Source of the DNA: CAZRIE01 sp964600075
Lineage (GTDB): Bacteria > Bacteroidota > Bacteroidia > Flavobacteriales > Flavobacteriaceae
Length of the DNA stretch: 18,228 nucleotides
Reading direction: 5' to 3'
Assembly: GCA_964600075.1 (NCBI GenBank)
Contig: CAZRIE010000085.1
Coordinates: 1 to 18,228, forward strand
Position numbers and translations under genes: made by a program. This document shows, piece by piece, positions 1 through 5,467 of this stretch. The notes under the pieces are model-generated. The model was not told the DNA's origin. It worked only from the letters and a program-made list of their open reading frames with translations, and searched no databases. How positions within the stretch are numbered: position 1 is the stretch's first letter; the number at the start of each line of letters is the position of its first letter.

Positions 1-120
1 GGTAGCAAAGGGCATGAATGCATCGTTCACTATCTCGTCAAGACCTTTCTCCGCACTCTCTTGTGCAGTACTCGAAAAAGGTAGTAAAAAGGAAAAAATG
101 GCAAGAAGTCTATACTTCAT
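1..120 (-). CDS. N-terminus of an exported/membrane protein, possibly sodium:alanine symporter (partial)
   Basis: Only the first 40 codons are in the window; the gene runs off the left edge. It starts at an ATG (complement of 118-120). The first ~19 residues are a typical signal peptide: a basic start (MKYR), a hydrophobic core and a likely cleavage after STA or TAQ. The mature part begins with EKGLDEIVNDAFMPFA. From memory, flavobacterial AgcS/AlsT sodium:alanine symporters often begin with a cleavable signal and a GLDxxIxxAFxP segment before the first membrane helix, so that is my best guess, but 20 mature residues cannot prove it. It lies 87 nt beyond the end of the potassium channel gene in the same direction, so it may be last in that transcript. 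No TAnnTTTG promoter was seen in the gap. Confidence 0.5.
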   Translation of the reverse strand, partial: MKYRLLAIFSFLLPFSSTAQESAEKGLDEIVNDAFMPFAT

Positions 121-206
121 AATTAGAATTTTGATTTAGTTTAGATTGTGAAAGTCGACAATATCCTAAAAAATAGCAATAGAATCAAATAATATCAGGA
201 ATTAAC

Positions 207-1214
207 TTAGCCAATATGAAACATGTCGTTCAATTTTCGTATCTGCTCAGGTCGACCTAAAACGATTACCTTGCTTTTGGGCTTCAATTGTAATTCTGCC
301 TCGGGATTAATAATATAGTTTCCGTCGGGCTCAATATATCCTATTATCGTGCAGCCGGTCTTCCTTCGTAAATCAAGATCGCGCAGCGAGCTACAATCCA
401 TTTTACCAATAAAATCTTCAATGGCGACTTCTTCTAAATTAGTGGTATGTTCACCCTCCGTGCCAAGTTTGTCCATAAATGTGATGAGGTCGGGCATGAC
501 TACCAAAGAAGCCATATGGTCGCCCCCTATCTTATCGGGCATAATAACCTTGTTGGCTCCGGCCAATAGTAATTTCTTCTGTGAGGTCACCAACGATGCC
601 CTACTTATGATAAAAAGGTCGGCGTTCATTTGTCGTGCCGAAAGTACCACGAAAAGGTTGGCAGCATCGTCTGGTAAAGCGGCTATCAAGTACTGAGCGC
701 GTTCAAGGCCCGCCTCTTGCAATACCTCGTCTTCATTGGCATCACCCTCAACAAAAAGAAGCTCATCTTCATATTTTTCGACAATTTCCCTATCTCTTTC
801 TACGACAACGAAAGGTTTATTATAGGCAGTAAGGCGCTCCGCTGCCTGCATTCCGTTACGCCCAAAACCACAGACGATTACATGATCTTTTAGGTTTTTG
901 ATTTTGTTTTTCACTTTCTTCTTTTTTAAAAGTTGTAGCGCGTTTCTACTTAAAATGTATTCGGTTATCACCGAAAGGCCGAACGCGAATATAAAAACGC
1001 TCAGAATAATTAAAAATACGGTAAATATCTTTGCCTCGTCACTCAAAGGTCTAACCTCACTAAAGCCGACAGTAGTAACCGTGATAATGGTCATGTAAAA
1101 AGCTTCGAGCCATGTATATTCTGAGATAAAACGATAACCCAAAACCCCAAAGAGTAATGTAGTCACCATTAAGGTTATGGCAAGATATATCCTAGAACGA
1201 AAAAGATTTATCAT
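207..1214 (-). CDS. Two-helix potassium channel with cytoplasmic RCK (TrkA-N/TrkA-C) domain
   Basis: Inner-membrane ion channel subunit of 335 residues. Hydrophobic helix ~9-30 is followed by a pore loop with selectivity-filter motif TVGF (48-51), helix ~63-86, a basic linker (KKKKVKNK) and an RCK domain. The RCK part shows VIVCGFGRNG (~112-121), the glycine-rich nucleotide-binding turn, with an acidic residue ending the next strand (VVVERD) and a GDAN motif. The last ~80 residues fit a TrkA-C ligand domain. Layout and length match MthK-like channels gated by ligands; the ligand here is not known. The filter is TVGFSE rather than the classical TVGYGD, a variant I recall in other bacterial members. 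I chose ATG at 1214 over the upstream TTG at 1226 because the latter would overlap the pspC-like gene; with ATG the stop and start are 1 nt apart (TGATATG), implying translational coupling. Confidence 0.88.
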   Translation of the reverse strand: MINLFRSRIYLAITLMVTTLLFGVLGYRFISEYTWLEAFYMTIITVTTVGFSEVRPLSDEAKIFTVFLIILSVFIFAFGLSVITEYILSRNALQLLKKKKVKNKIKNLKDHVIVCGFGRNGMQAAERLTAYNKPFVVVERDREIVEKYEDELLFVEGDANEDEVLQEAGLERAQYLIAALPDDAANLFVVLSARQMNADLFIISRASLVTSQKKLLLAGANKVIMPDKIGGDHMASLVVMPDLITFMDKLGTEGEHTTNLEEVAIEDFIGKMDCSSLRDLDLRRKTGCTIIGYIEPDGNYIINPEAELQLKPKSKVIVLGRPEQIRKLNDMFHIG

Positions 1215-1215
1215 A

Positions 1216-1443
1216 TCAGAGGTCAAATACAGAGGTTCGCTTCGTATACACTAAATCTTTGATGCCAAGCCAAAAGGCCAAGAAAAGGTAAAGGGCAAAA
1301 CCGAAACCAAGCGTTACGAAGGTAAGGTAGATAAACGAAGTGCGCACTACTCTAGCCCGTATGCCAAGACGTTCGGCAATTCGACGACATACTTCGAAAC
1401 CGCGTTTTTGAAAATAGTAGAGACTCTGGTAGAAAAGATTCAT
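1216..1443 (-). CDS. PspC-domain small membrane protein
   Basis: 75-residue protein with one PspC-type domain: N-terminal MNLFYQSLYYFQKRGFEVC, a helical segment RIAERLGIRARVVRT, a long hydrophobic stretch (~36-60, FIYLTFVTLGFGFALYLFLAFWLGI) and a basic tail. PspC proteins are inner-membrane sensors of the phage-shock response in enterobacteria; in Flavobacteriaceae short stand-alone versions like this are common and their role is unclear. The frame continues upstream to a TTG at 1497, but that extra stretch lies in repeat-like DNA and is not like the family, so ATG at 1443 is preferred. It is first in a two-gene unit with the potassium channel, suggesting a shared role in membrane or ion stress (inference from context). 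Confidence 0.85.
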   Translation of the reverse strand: MNLFYQSLYYFQKRGFEVCRRIAERLGIRARVVRTSFIYLTFVTLGFGFALYLFLAFWLGIKDLVYTKRTSVFDL

Positions 1444-1470
1444 TACATCACGTTCAACTAAAATAGTCTG

Positions 1471-1494
1471 GCATGTCTGCCAGCATTGTAGGTT
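1471..1494 (-). repeat. Degenerate copy of a CCTGCC-type dispersed palindrome (tentative)
   Basis: The sequence TGTCTGCC followed by a diverged arm and AGGTTC resembles the reverse complement of the elements at 5419-5448 and 17425-17454, with a 1-nt gap. TGGCA/TGCCA arms at 1469-1482 can form a short hairpin. It sits just upstream of the PspC gene, on its 5' side. Similarity is weak, so this may be chance. Confidence 0.3.
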
Positions 1495-1537
1495 CAAAAT
1501 AAAAAGGCATTATTCGAACAGAAAAAAAAATAAATCT

Positions 1538-1551
1538 AAATAGTACTATTT
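1538..1551. other. Perfect 14-bp palindrome AAATAGTACTATTT
   Basis: AAATAGT/ACTATTT is a perfect dyad between the natural end of the DUF2851 frame (1574) and the PspC gene (start 1443). Read on the minus strand it is followed by AGATTTA and a run of nine T, so it may be a weak AT-rich terminator for the DUF2851 transcript. It could equally be an operator for the pspC-channel unit. No TAnnTTTG promoter for pspC was found. Confidence 0.35.
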
Positions 1552-1573
1552 CCCTGTTTCTAGAAAGTCAAAT

Positions 1574-1711
1574 TTAACTATTTCTGTTCAATAAACTATT
1601 GCCTACAGCACATTGAAGGCATTTGTTTTTCGTACAGTATTCATTATATAGTTGAAGTACAGCCTGATTGTCTTTTGCATTTTGGACCTCAACCGCATTT
1701 TTCTTAAAACT
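1574..1711 (-). pseudogene. Orphaned C-terminal 45 codons of the DUF2851 gene
   Basis: Directly after the TAA at 1714-1712 the same frame stays open for 45 codons and ends at TAA 1576-1574. It reads SFKKNAVEVQNAKDNQAV, then LQLYNEYCTKNKCLQCAVGN. The C-x4-C-x2-C cluster within EYC...KCLQCAVGN is what I remember as the conserved end of full-length DUF2851 proteins. Frame and sequence quality are intact, so one codon change turned a sense codon into TAA, and recently. With readthrough the protein would be 427 residues. Confidence 0.7.
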
Positions 1712-2857
1712 TTAAACGATTGAATTTTCTTCTGCGGTAATGTTCGATATAATATGAACAATCTCTTCGTTTGCGTCTTTACCCGCGGCCTGTGCATAGC
1801 AGAATTTAAGGGGAAGTATCGAATTGACTATCAAGAGATCTATAAATTTCTTGGTCAGTTTCTTGGCACTCTTTTTAGATTCTTTGCCAAAAGTAAAATG
1901 ATTGTTCCAATATGGGCTAGCGGAAACATCGAATATTTGGTAAAGCTCGACCAAACTGGAAGTATTGATTATTTTACTGAACAAACTCTGATGTTCTCTA
2001 TAAAGGTTGGCCAGTTGTAAGAGCCTTATGTTCGGAAAATTCGGGGGGCGTAATTTGAAGAATTCCGGTTTCTGTACGCTTTCTTCCTTTACATCGAATT
2101 TGTTCTTAAAATGTTTATATTCTTTTTTGAGTTGAATGTAATATGCATCGGTAATCCTATCATCCGTTAACAAATGCATCATTCCATAGAGAGCGCTCTC
2201 GAATTCTAAGGTATCGGAACGTAGTTTTCGTACTATCGAAAAATCCAAGGCATTTGCTAAACTTAAAAAAGCCTCTCCATTAATTTTTAATCCGAAATTC
2301 TTCAGCAGTAACGAAAACAGTACATTCTCCCAGTCATTTTTAGAGTCTTCCAGCAAATCTAAAATTAATTGTGATTTACGTTCCAATCGCTCAAAATACA
2401 AACGCTCCAACCAATTCTTGATTAAAAAGCCATCTATGTTAGTGATATTCTTTTCACAATTGATAAAGCTGACATCTTTCTTATCGAAAAGCTTTTTACA
2501 CGCTCGTAATAGACTTGTAGAAATGCATTTCTTAAGTTCAAGGGTGGGTATTTCAGAGTTATCGCTTCGGAAAACCTCAGTGTCATCTTCCCAAACCACA
2601 TGCAATATAACGTTATTGTAGTTGGCGTCTTTTTCGTGGCCGTGTGCATACCAATCAGATGATTTCAGGTGAATTTCAACATTTCCTGCCCATAACTGCC
2701 CTCCAATATTGACCTTAGCGCTAAAGAAATCAAGTCCTGATAAATGGTTATGGATACCAACATCTGAGATGACTACCGTTTCGTTATTGGAAGTGACCAA
2801 CTCCTCCAAGGAAAGTTTCTTGTACTTCCATATAAAATGGAGGAGATCTTGGCGCAT
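1712..2857 (-). CDS. DUF2851 family protein, ended early by an in-frame TAA
   Basis: Conserved Bacteroidota protein of unknown function, recognised by the N-terminal pattern RQDLLHFIWKYKK, then SVGxHN-like VISDVGIHNHLSGLDFF, NIGGQLWAGNVEIHLKSSDW, HGHExDxxYxNVILHVVW and NSEIPTLEL, and later NWLERLYFERLERKS, FGLKINGEAFL, FRLRPPNFPNIRLLQLA and a C-terminal FGKxSKKSxKKLTKKFIDLLIVN segment. Soluble, no signal peptide. ATG at 2857 is used because MRQDLLHFIWK matches the usual family start; a GTG at 2884 would add nine residues. As annotated it has 381 residues, shorter than the ~425 I expect. The missing tail is still encoded in the same frame just past the stop (see 1574-1711). The product may be truncated but possibly functional, or the stop may be a sequencing error. 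Confidence 0.8.
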   Translation of the reverse strand: MRQDLLHFIWKYKKLSLEELVTSNNETVVISDVGIHNHLSGLDFFSAKVNIGGQLWAGNVEIHLKSSDWYAHGHEKDANYNNVILHVVWEDDTEVFRSDNSEIPTLELKKCISTSLLRACKKLFDKKDVSFINCEKNITNIDGFLIKNWLERLYFERLERKSQLILDLLEDSKNDWENVLFSLLLKNFGLKINGEAFLSLANALDFSIVRKLRSDTLEFESALYGMMHLLTDDRITDAYYIQLKKEYKHFKNKFDVKEESVQKPEFFKLRPPNFPNIRLLQLANLYREHQSLFSKIINTSSLVELYQIFDVSASPYWNNHFTFGKESKKSAKKLTKKFIDLLIVNSILPLKFCYAQAAGKDANEEIVHIISNITAEENSIV

Positions 2858-2980
2858 AGGGGTTTCTGTGGTTTCGGATTTCACTTGTTGCAGGTTCCAA
2901 GTGATAAACTTGAAAGCTGAAACTTTTGCTAATAGCCTAAGGCTTCAACCTATTTTCTGCCAATTTCGACTGGTTAATGC

Positions 2981-3292
2981 CTACCCTTCAGCAACATTCC
3001 CTTCCCAGTTCATAAATCCACCTTCTAGATTATAGGCATTTTCAAAACCAATGTTGTTCATGATAGCACAAGCCTGACCACTTCGTGCTCCTGAACGGCA
3101 GTATACATAGTACGATTTCGATTTGTCAAGTTTTTCGACCTCATCTAAAAAACCTTGCCCCAGATGTATGTCAATATTAGCCGCTCCGGGAATGTATCCG
3201 TATTCTACTTCTTCTGGAGTTCTAACATCTAGAATAAATGCATTATCGTCATTTCCCAGTTTTTCTTCCCACTCTTCTTGTGATAAATCCAT
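2981..3292 (-). CDS. Single-domain rhodanese-like sulfurtransferase
   Basis: 103-residue cytoplasmic rhodanese domain without signal peptide. It shows the N-terminal LDVRTPEEVEYGYIPGAANID motif (21-41) and the active-site loop CRSGARS (65-71) with catalytic Cys65, followed by NLEGGFMNWEG. Such stand-alone domains carry a persulfide on the cysteine and pass sulfur to an acceptor such as thiosulfate/cyanide or a biosynthetic partner; the partner is not shown by context. Length is normal for a GlpE-like protein. It lies upstream of the DUF2851 gene on the same strand, with 123 nt between them, and is divergent from the MarR operon. Confidence 0.88.
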   Translation of the reverse strand: MDLSQEEWEEKLGNDDNAFILDVRTPEEVEYGYIPGAANIDIHLGQGFLDEVEKLDKSKSYYVYCRSGARSGQACAIMNNIGFENAYNLEGGFMNWEGNVAEG

Positions 3293-3309
3293 TTGTGCTT
3301 TTTTGCTCG

Positions 3310-3326
3310 TTCCCGAGAATCGGGAA
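3310..3326. repeat. Palindrome TTCCCGA-gaa-TCGGGAA
   Basis: A perfect 7-bp stem with 3-nt loop, 17 nt upstream of the rhodanese start. It resembles the ATTCCCGC/GCGGGAAT elements between trpG and trpD. In the rhodanese transcript it would be a 5' UTR hairpin if transcription starts at the proposed promoter at 3348-3355. Confidence 0.6.
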
Positions 3327-3347
3327 TCTGTTTATTCAATTGAATTC

Positions 3348-3355
3348 CAAAAATA
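3348..3355 (-). promoter_or_regulatory. Candidate -7 element for the rhodanese gene
   Basis: The minus strand reads TATTTTTG, fitting the Bacteroidota -7 consensus TAnnTTTG, about 56 nt upstream of the start codon. A TTTG on that strand lies only 11 nt further upstream (3367-3370), too close for a normal -33 box, so support is partial. Confidence 0.35.
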
Positions 3356-3436
3356 CGGTTTTTGCCCAAAAGACTTCCCTTAGGATTTTTAACAAATATT
3401 TGGCCTTATGAAATTCTAAAACTTTAAAAAACATAT

Positions 3437-3453
3437 TACATTTGTATATACAA
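3437..3453 (+). promoter_or_regulatory. MarR operon promoter overlapped by a 12-bp palindrome (probable operator)
   Basis: TACATTTG at 3437-3444 fits TAnnTTTG exactly. The perfect palindrome TTGTATATACAA at 3442-3453 overlaps its last three bases and the expected transcription start near 3450, 14-25 nt before the MarR ATG. Short AT-rich dyads over their own promoters are typical MarR-family operators, so autorepression is likely. No good -33 TTTG was found at the usual distance. Confidence 0.55.
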
Positions 3454-3466
3454 TTATTGTAACGAC

Positions 3467-3913
3467 ATGAATGTTGAAGAAATCATAAAAACAGAAAAAA
3501 AAATTCCGCTGAAGAGTAGAACTATAATTCATTTTATGCTGGTCAATAATAAAATTAGTGAAGCCATTGCAAGCTCTTTAAAACCTTATGACGTCTCACA
3601 GCAACAATTTAATGTATTGAGAATTTTAAGGGGGCAAAATGAAAAGCCAGCAAATCTCTCTACACTAAATGAAAGAATGATTAGCAAAATGAGCAACACC
3701 ACTCGCTTGGTCGATAAGTTGCTTTTAAAAGGGTACGTGGACAGAATCACCTGCCCATCAAATCGTCGCAAGGTTGAAATAAGCATTACTAAGAAAGGAA
3801 AAACAGCTTTAGATAAAATGGACGCCGCCATGAATACAGCAGAAAATGACATGCTAAAAAACTTATCGAAAAAAGAACTTGAACATTTAAATCAATTGCT
3901 TAATAAATTTTAA
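3467..3913 (+). CDS. MarR-family transcriptional regulator
   Basis: 148-residue dimeric winged-helix DNA-binding protein. An N-terminal helical region (~1-40) contributes to dimerisation. The core LKPYDVSQQQFNVLRILRG leads into the recognition region LSERM-like LSTLNERMISKMSNTTRLVDKLLLKGYVDR (~64-94), and the wing is CPSNRRKVEISITKKG (~96-111), matching the DxRxxxxxLTxKG wing pattern of MarR proteins. C-terminal helices follow. It is first gene of a unit with a nitroreductase (8 nt downstream) and a YceI protein, and a palindrome overlaps its promoter, suggesting it represses its own operon and is released by an unknown small ligand or oxidant. Confidence 0.9.
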   Translation: MNVEEIIKTEKKIPLKSRTIIHFMLVNNKISEAIASSLKPYDVSQQQFNVLRILRGQNEKPANLSTLNERMISKMSNTTRLVDKLLLKGYVDRITCPSNRRKVEISITKKGKTALDKMDAAMNTAENDMLKNLSKKELEHLNQLLNKF

Positions 3914-3921
3914 TACAAAAA

Positions 3922-4554
3922 ATGAACTCATATATAGAAGACTTACAATGGCGTTACGCCACGAAAAAGTTCGATTCTTCAAAGAAGGTCTCGGAAGAAG
4001 ATTTAGAAACATTACTAGAGGTCATTCAATTGACCGCCTCATCTTACGGATTACAACCCTATCATACATTTATCATTACAGATACGGAATTAAGACAGAA
4101 GTTGCAACCCGTTTCTTGGGGTCAAACTCAGATCGTTGACTCTACTTTTTTGCTTGTATTTGCGAATAAAACAAAAGTTGATGGCGCATGGATAGATGCA
4201 TATTTAAAAAATATCAGTGAAACCAGAAGTATTCCATTAGATGCATTGAACGCGTACCGTGAAATTATGCGTGGCAATATCTTGCGCCTTTCTGAAGAAG
4301 AACAGGCAAACTGGGCCGCCAAACAAACCTATATCGCTTTAGGTAATTTATTATCAGCTGCAGCTACATTAAAAATCGATACGACGCCCATGGAAGGTTT
4401 TGATTCCGCAGCCTATAATGAACTTTTGGGTTTGGCTGAAAGGGGTTTGAATGCTAGCGTGGTTGTCGCAATAGGGTATCGCTCTGATGAAGATACCACT
4501 CAACATTTTGCCAAGGTTCGTCAAGCCAAAAAAGAATTATTTACATATTTATAA
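3922..4554 (+). CDS. NAD(P)H-dependent nitroreductase family oxidoreductase
   Basis: 210-residue FMN enzyme of the NfsB/nitroreductase family. Visible marks are the N-terminal phosphate-binding RYATKKFD (11-18), the LLEVIQLTASSYGLQPYH segment that lines the flavin, the TPMEGFD motif (~153-159) and the C-terminal VVVAIGYRSDEDxxxxxAKVRQAKxxLF pattern. Family members reduce nitro compounds or quinones with NAD(P)H as homodimers; the natural substrate here is unknown. It is tightly coupled to the MarR gene (8 nt) and 37 nt before yceI, a pairing that suggests control by an electrophilic or redox-active ligand. No signal peptide. Confidence 0.92.
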   Translation: MNSYIEDLQWRYATKKFDSSKKVSEEDLETLLEVIQLTASSYGLQPYHTFIITDTELRQKLQPVSWGQTQIVDSTFLLVFANKTKVDGAWIDAYLKNISETRSIPLDALNAYREIMRGNILRLSEEEQANWAAKQTYIALGNLLSAAATLKIDTTPMEGFDSAAYNELLGLAERGLNASVVVAIGYRSDEDTTQHFAKVRQAKKELFTYL

Positions 4555-4591
4555 ATTTTAACACTACTATTAATTAAAATTGATCTAAAAG

Positions 4592-5167
4592 ATGAAAAAA
4601 GGAGTATTTAGTTTAGCATTAGCATTGGTTTTCGGAGTAGCGACTGCTACCGAACCTGTTGACGAAGAAAAGAAAGAGGTAAAAACCGATGCAAGTAAGG
4701 TTACTTGGAAAGCCTATAAAGTTACCGGGTCACATACGGGTACCATAGATTTGAAATCCGGCGCATTGATATTCGATGGTGACAAATTGACTGGTGGCGA
4801 GTTTGTTGTAGATATGCCAACCTTGATTTCAACAGACCTAGAAGGCGATTCAAAAGGAAAACTGGAAGGCCACTTAAAATCAGATGATTTCTTTGGGGTA
4901 GATAACCATGCCGCCTCAAATTTGGTTTTTACCAATGTTAGTTCTTCGGGCAAGAACTCGTATGAAGTGACCGGTGATTTGACCATCAAAGGCATCACCA
5001 AAGCTGTAACTTTTGATGTATCGATCTACGGTAGTAAAGCTACAGCAACCTTGAAAGTTGACAGAACGAACTATGGCGTAAAATACGGTTCTGGTAGTTT
5101 CTTTGAAAACCTTGGAGATAAAACAATCTATGACGAGTTCGACCTTGTTGTCGATTTAGAATTCTAA
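4592..5167 (+). CDS. YceI-family periplasmic protein
   Basis: 191-residue exported protein. Signal peptide MKKGVFSLALALVFGVATA with probable cleavage after Ala19 (A-T-A). The rest fits the YceI lipocalin-like beta-barrel: TWKAYKVTGSHTGTIDLKSGAL, GGEFVVDMPTLISTDL, KLEGHLKSDDFFGVDNHAASNLVF, YEVTGDLTIKGITKAVTFDV. YceI proteins bind polyisoprenoid or other lipids in the periplasm. The KVTGSHTGxIxLKSG and SDDFFxVxxHxxA patterns are standard. Third gene of the MarR unit and followed by a strong terminator, so that operon ends here. Confidence 0.93.
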   Translation: MKKGVFSLALALVFGVATATEPVDEEKKEVKTDASKVTWKAYKVTGSHTGTIDLKSGALIFDGDKLTGGEFVVDMPTLISTDLEGDSKGKLEGHLKSDDFFGVDNHAASNLVFTNVSSSGKNSYEVTGDLTIKGITKAVTFDVSIYGSKATATLKVDRTNYGVKYGSGSFFENLGDKTIYDEFDLVVDLEF

Positions 5168-5190
5168 GTAAACTTGACCCCACAAGTTTT

Positions 5191-5224
5191 ACCTCGCTTA
5201 TCGCTAAGGGTAAGCGGGGTTTTT
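5191..5224 (+). terminator. Rho-independent terminator after yceI
   Basis: ACCTCGCTTA (5191-5200) pairs with TAAGCGGGGT (5211-5220), one T-G wobble, 10-nt loop, followed by TTTTATTTTTTT. It begins 24 nt after the yceI stop and separates this operon from the trp promoter. Confidence 0.85.
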
Positions 5225-5240
5225 ATTTTTTTATAATCCG

Positions 5241-5271
5241 TTTGTCGTTTAAAAAATGATTTCTATCTTTG
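5241..5271 (+). promoter_or_regulatory. Bacteroidota-type promoter of the trp operon
   Basis: TTTG at 5241-5244 (-33 box) and TATCTTTG at 5264-5271 (-7 box, exact TAnnTTTG) are 19 nt apart, the expected spacing. Transcription should start a few bases after 5271, that is about 5276-5279, right at the ATG of the leader peptide (5277). It is the best-formed promoter in the window. Confidence 0.8.
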
Positions 5272-5276
5272 ACCAA

Positions 5277-5333
5277 ATGAACAACTGTAACATAAATACT
5301 TGGTGTTGGAACAACTCTCGACGAGCATCGTGA
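5277..5333 (+). CDS. trpL: trp operon leader peptide (18 aa, two Trp codons)
   Basis: A short frame ATG to TGA reads MNNCNINTWCWNNSRRAS. Trp codons are residues 9 and 11 (5301-5303 and 5307-5309), in a genome where TGG is rare, and the frame stands between the trp promoter and a terminator hairpin before trpE. This is the layout of a ribosome-mediated attenuator: with scarce Trp-tRNA the ribosome stalls at W-C-W and changes folding downstream. No other in-frame start codon is present. The ATG is about at the predicted transcription start, so there is no room for a ribosome binding site if that promoter is right. The symbol is given by position and content, not by homology to the enterobacterial trpL sequence. 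Confidence 0.8.
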   Translation: MNNCNINTWCWNNSRRAS

Positions 5334-5334
5334 G
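5317..5334 (+). promoter_or_regulatory. Leader hairpin overlapping the end of the trp leader peptide
   Basis: CTC (5317-5319) plus ACGA (5321-5324) pair with TCGT (5328-5331) plus GAG (5332-5334), loop GCA, one bulged G. A ribosome stalled at the Trp codons would cover its 5' arm, while one at the TGA covers its 3' arm. GAGCATC is repeated at 5323-5329 and 5337-5343, so alternative folds exist. A pairing of GTGAGCT (5330-5336) with GGCTTGT (5365-5371) could act as antiterminator, but needs four G-U pairs, so it is only a suggestion. Confidence 0.5.
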
Positions 5335-5361
5335 CTGAGCATCATTGTAGTAAAACTATAT

Positions 5362-5392
5362 AAAGGCTTGTCTATCACGACAAGCCTTTTTT
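5362..5392 (+). terminator. trp attenuator terminator
   Basis: AAAGGCTTGTC (5362-5372) pairs perfectly with GACAAGCCTTT (5379-5389), 6-nt loop, followed by a T run ending at 5392. It lies 28 nt after the leader-peptide stop and 75 nt before the trpE ATG, so it must be read through for the operon to be expressed. Confidence 0.88.
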
Positions 5393-5418
5393 AATTAAAA
5401 AAATTTATCATTTCCTAA

Positions 5419-5448
5419 AACCTGCCTATAGGCAGACAGGGGCGGAAA
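5419..5448 (+). repeat. CCTGCC-type dispersed palindromic repeat, copy 1
   Basis: CCTGCCTATAGGCAGACAGG (5421-5440) contains the perfect dyad TGCCTATAGGCA (5423-5434) and outer CCTG/CAGG arms. The 30-nt unit matches 17425-17454 at 24 positions. It sits between the attenuator and trpE, in the trpE leader RNA. Confidence 0.75.
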
Positions 5449-5467
5449 TCTTTTGAACCAAATTAAA

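Noticed and set aside
1444..1497. Longer PspC protein from TTG 1497
   Set aside because: The added residues are not PspC-like and come from repeat-like DNA; ATG 1443 gives the family start.
1603..1797. 64-codon minus-strand frame overlapping the DUF2851 end
   Set aside because: It is out of frame with the conserved tail; the true continuation is the in-frame reading beyond the TAA.
5453..5467. TTG start for trpE five codons upstream
   Set aside because: It lies just beyond the dispersed repeat, and the family N-terminus starts at MKYKLKTSFKKIL, so ATG 5468 is better.
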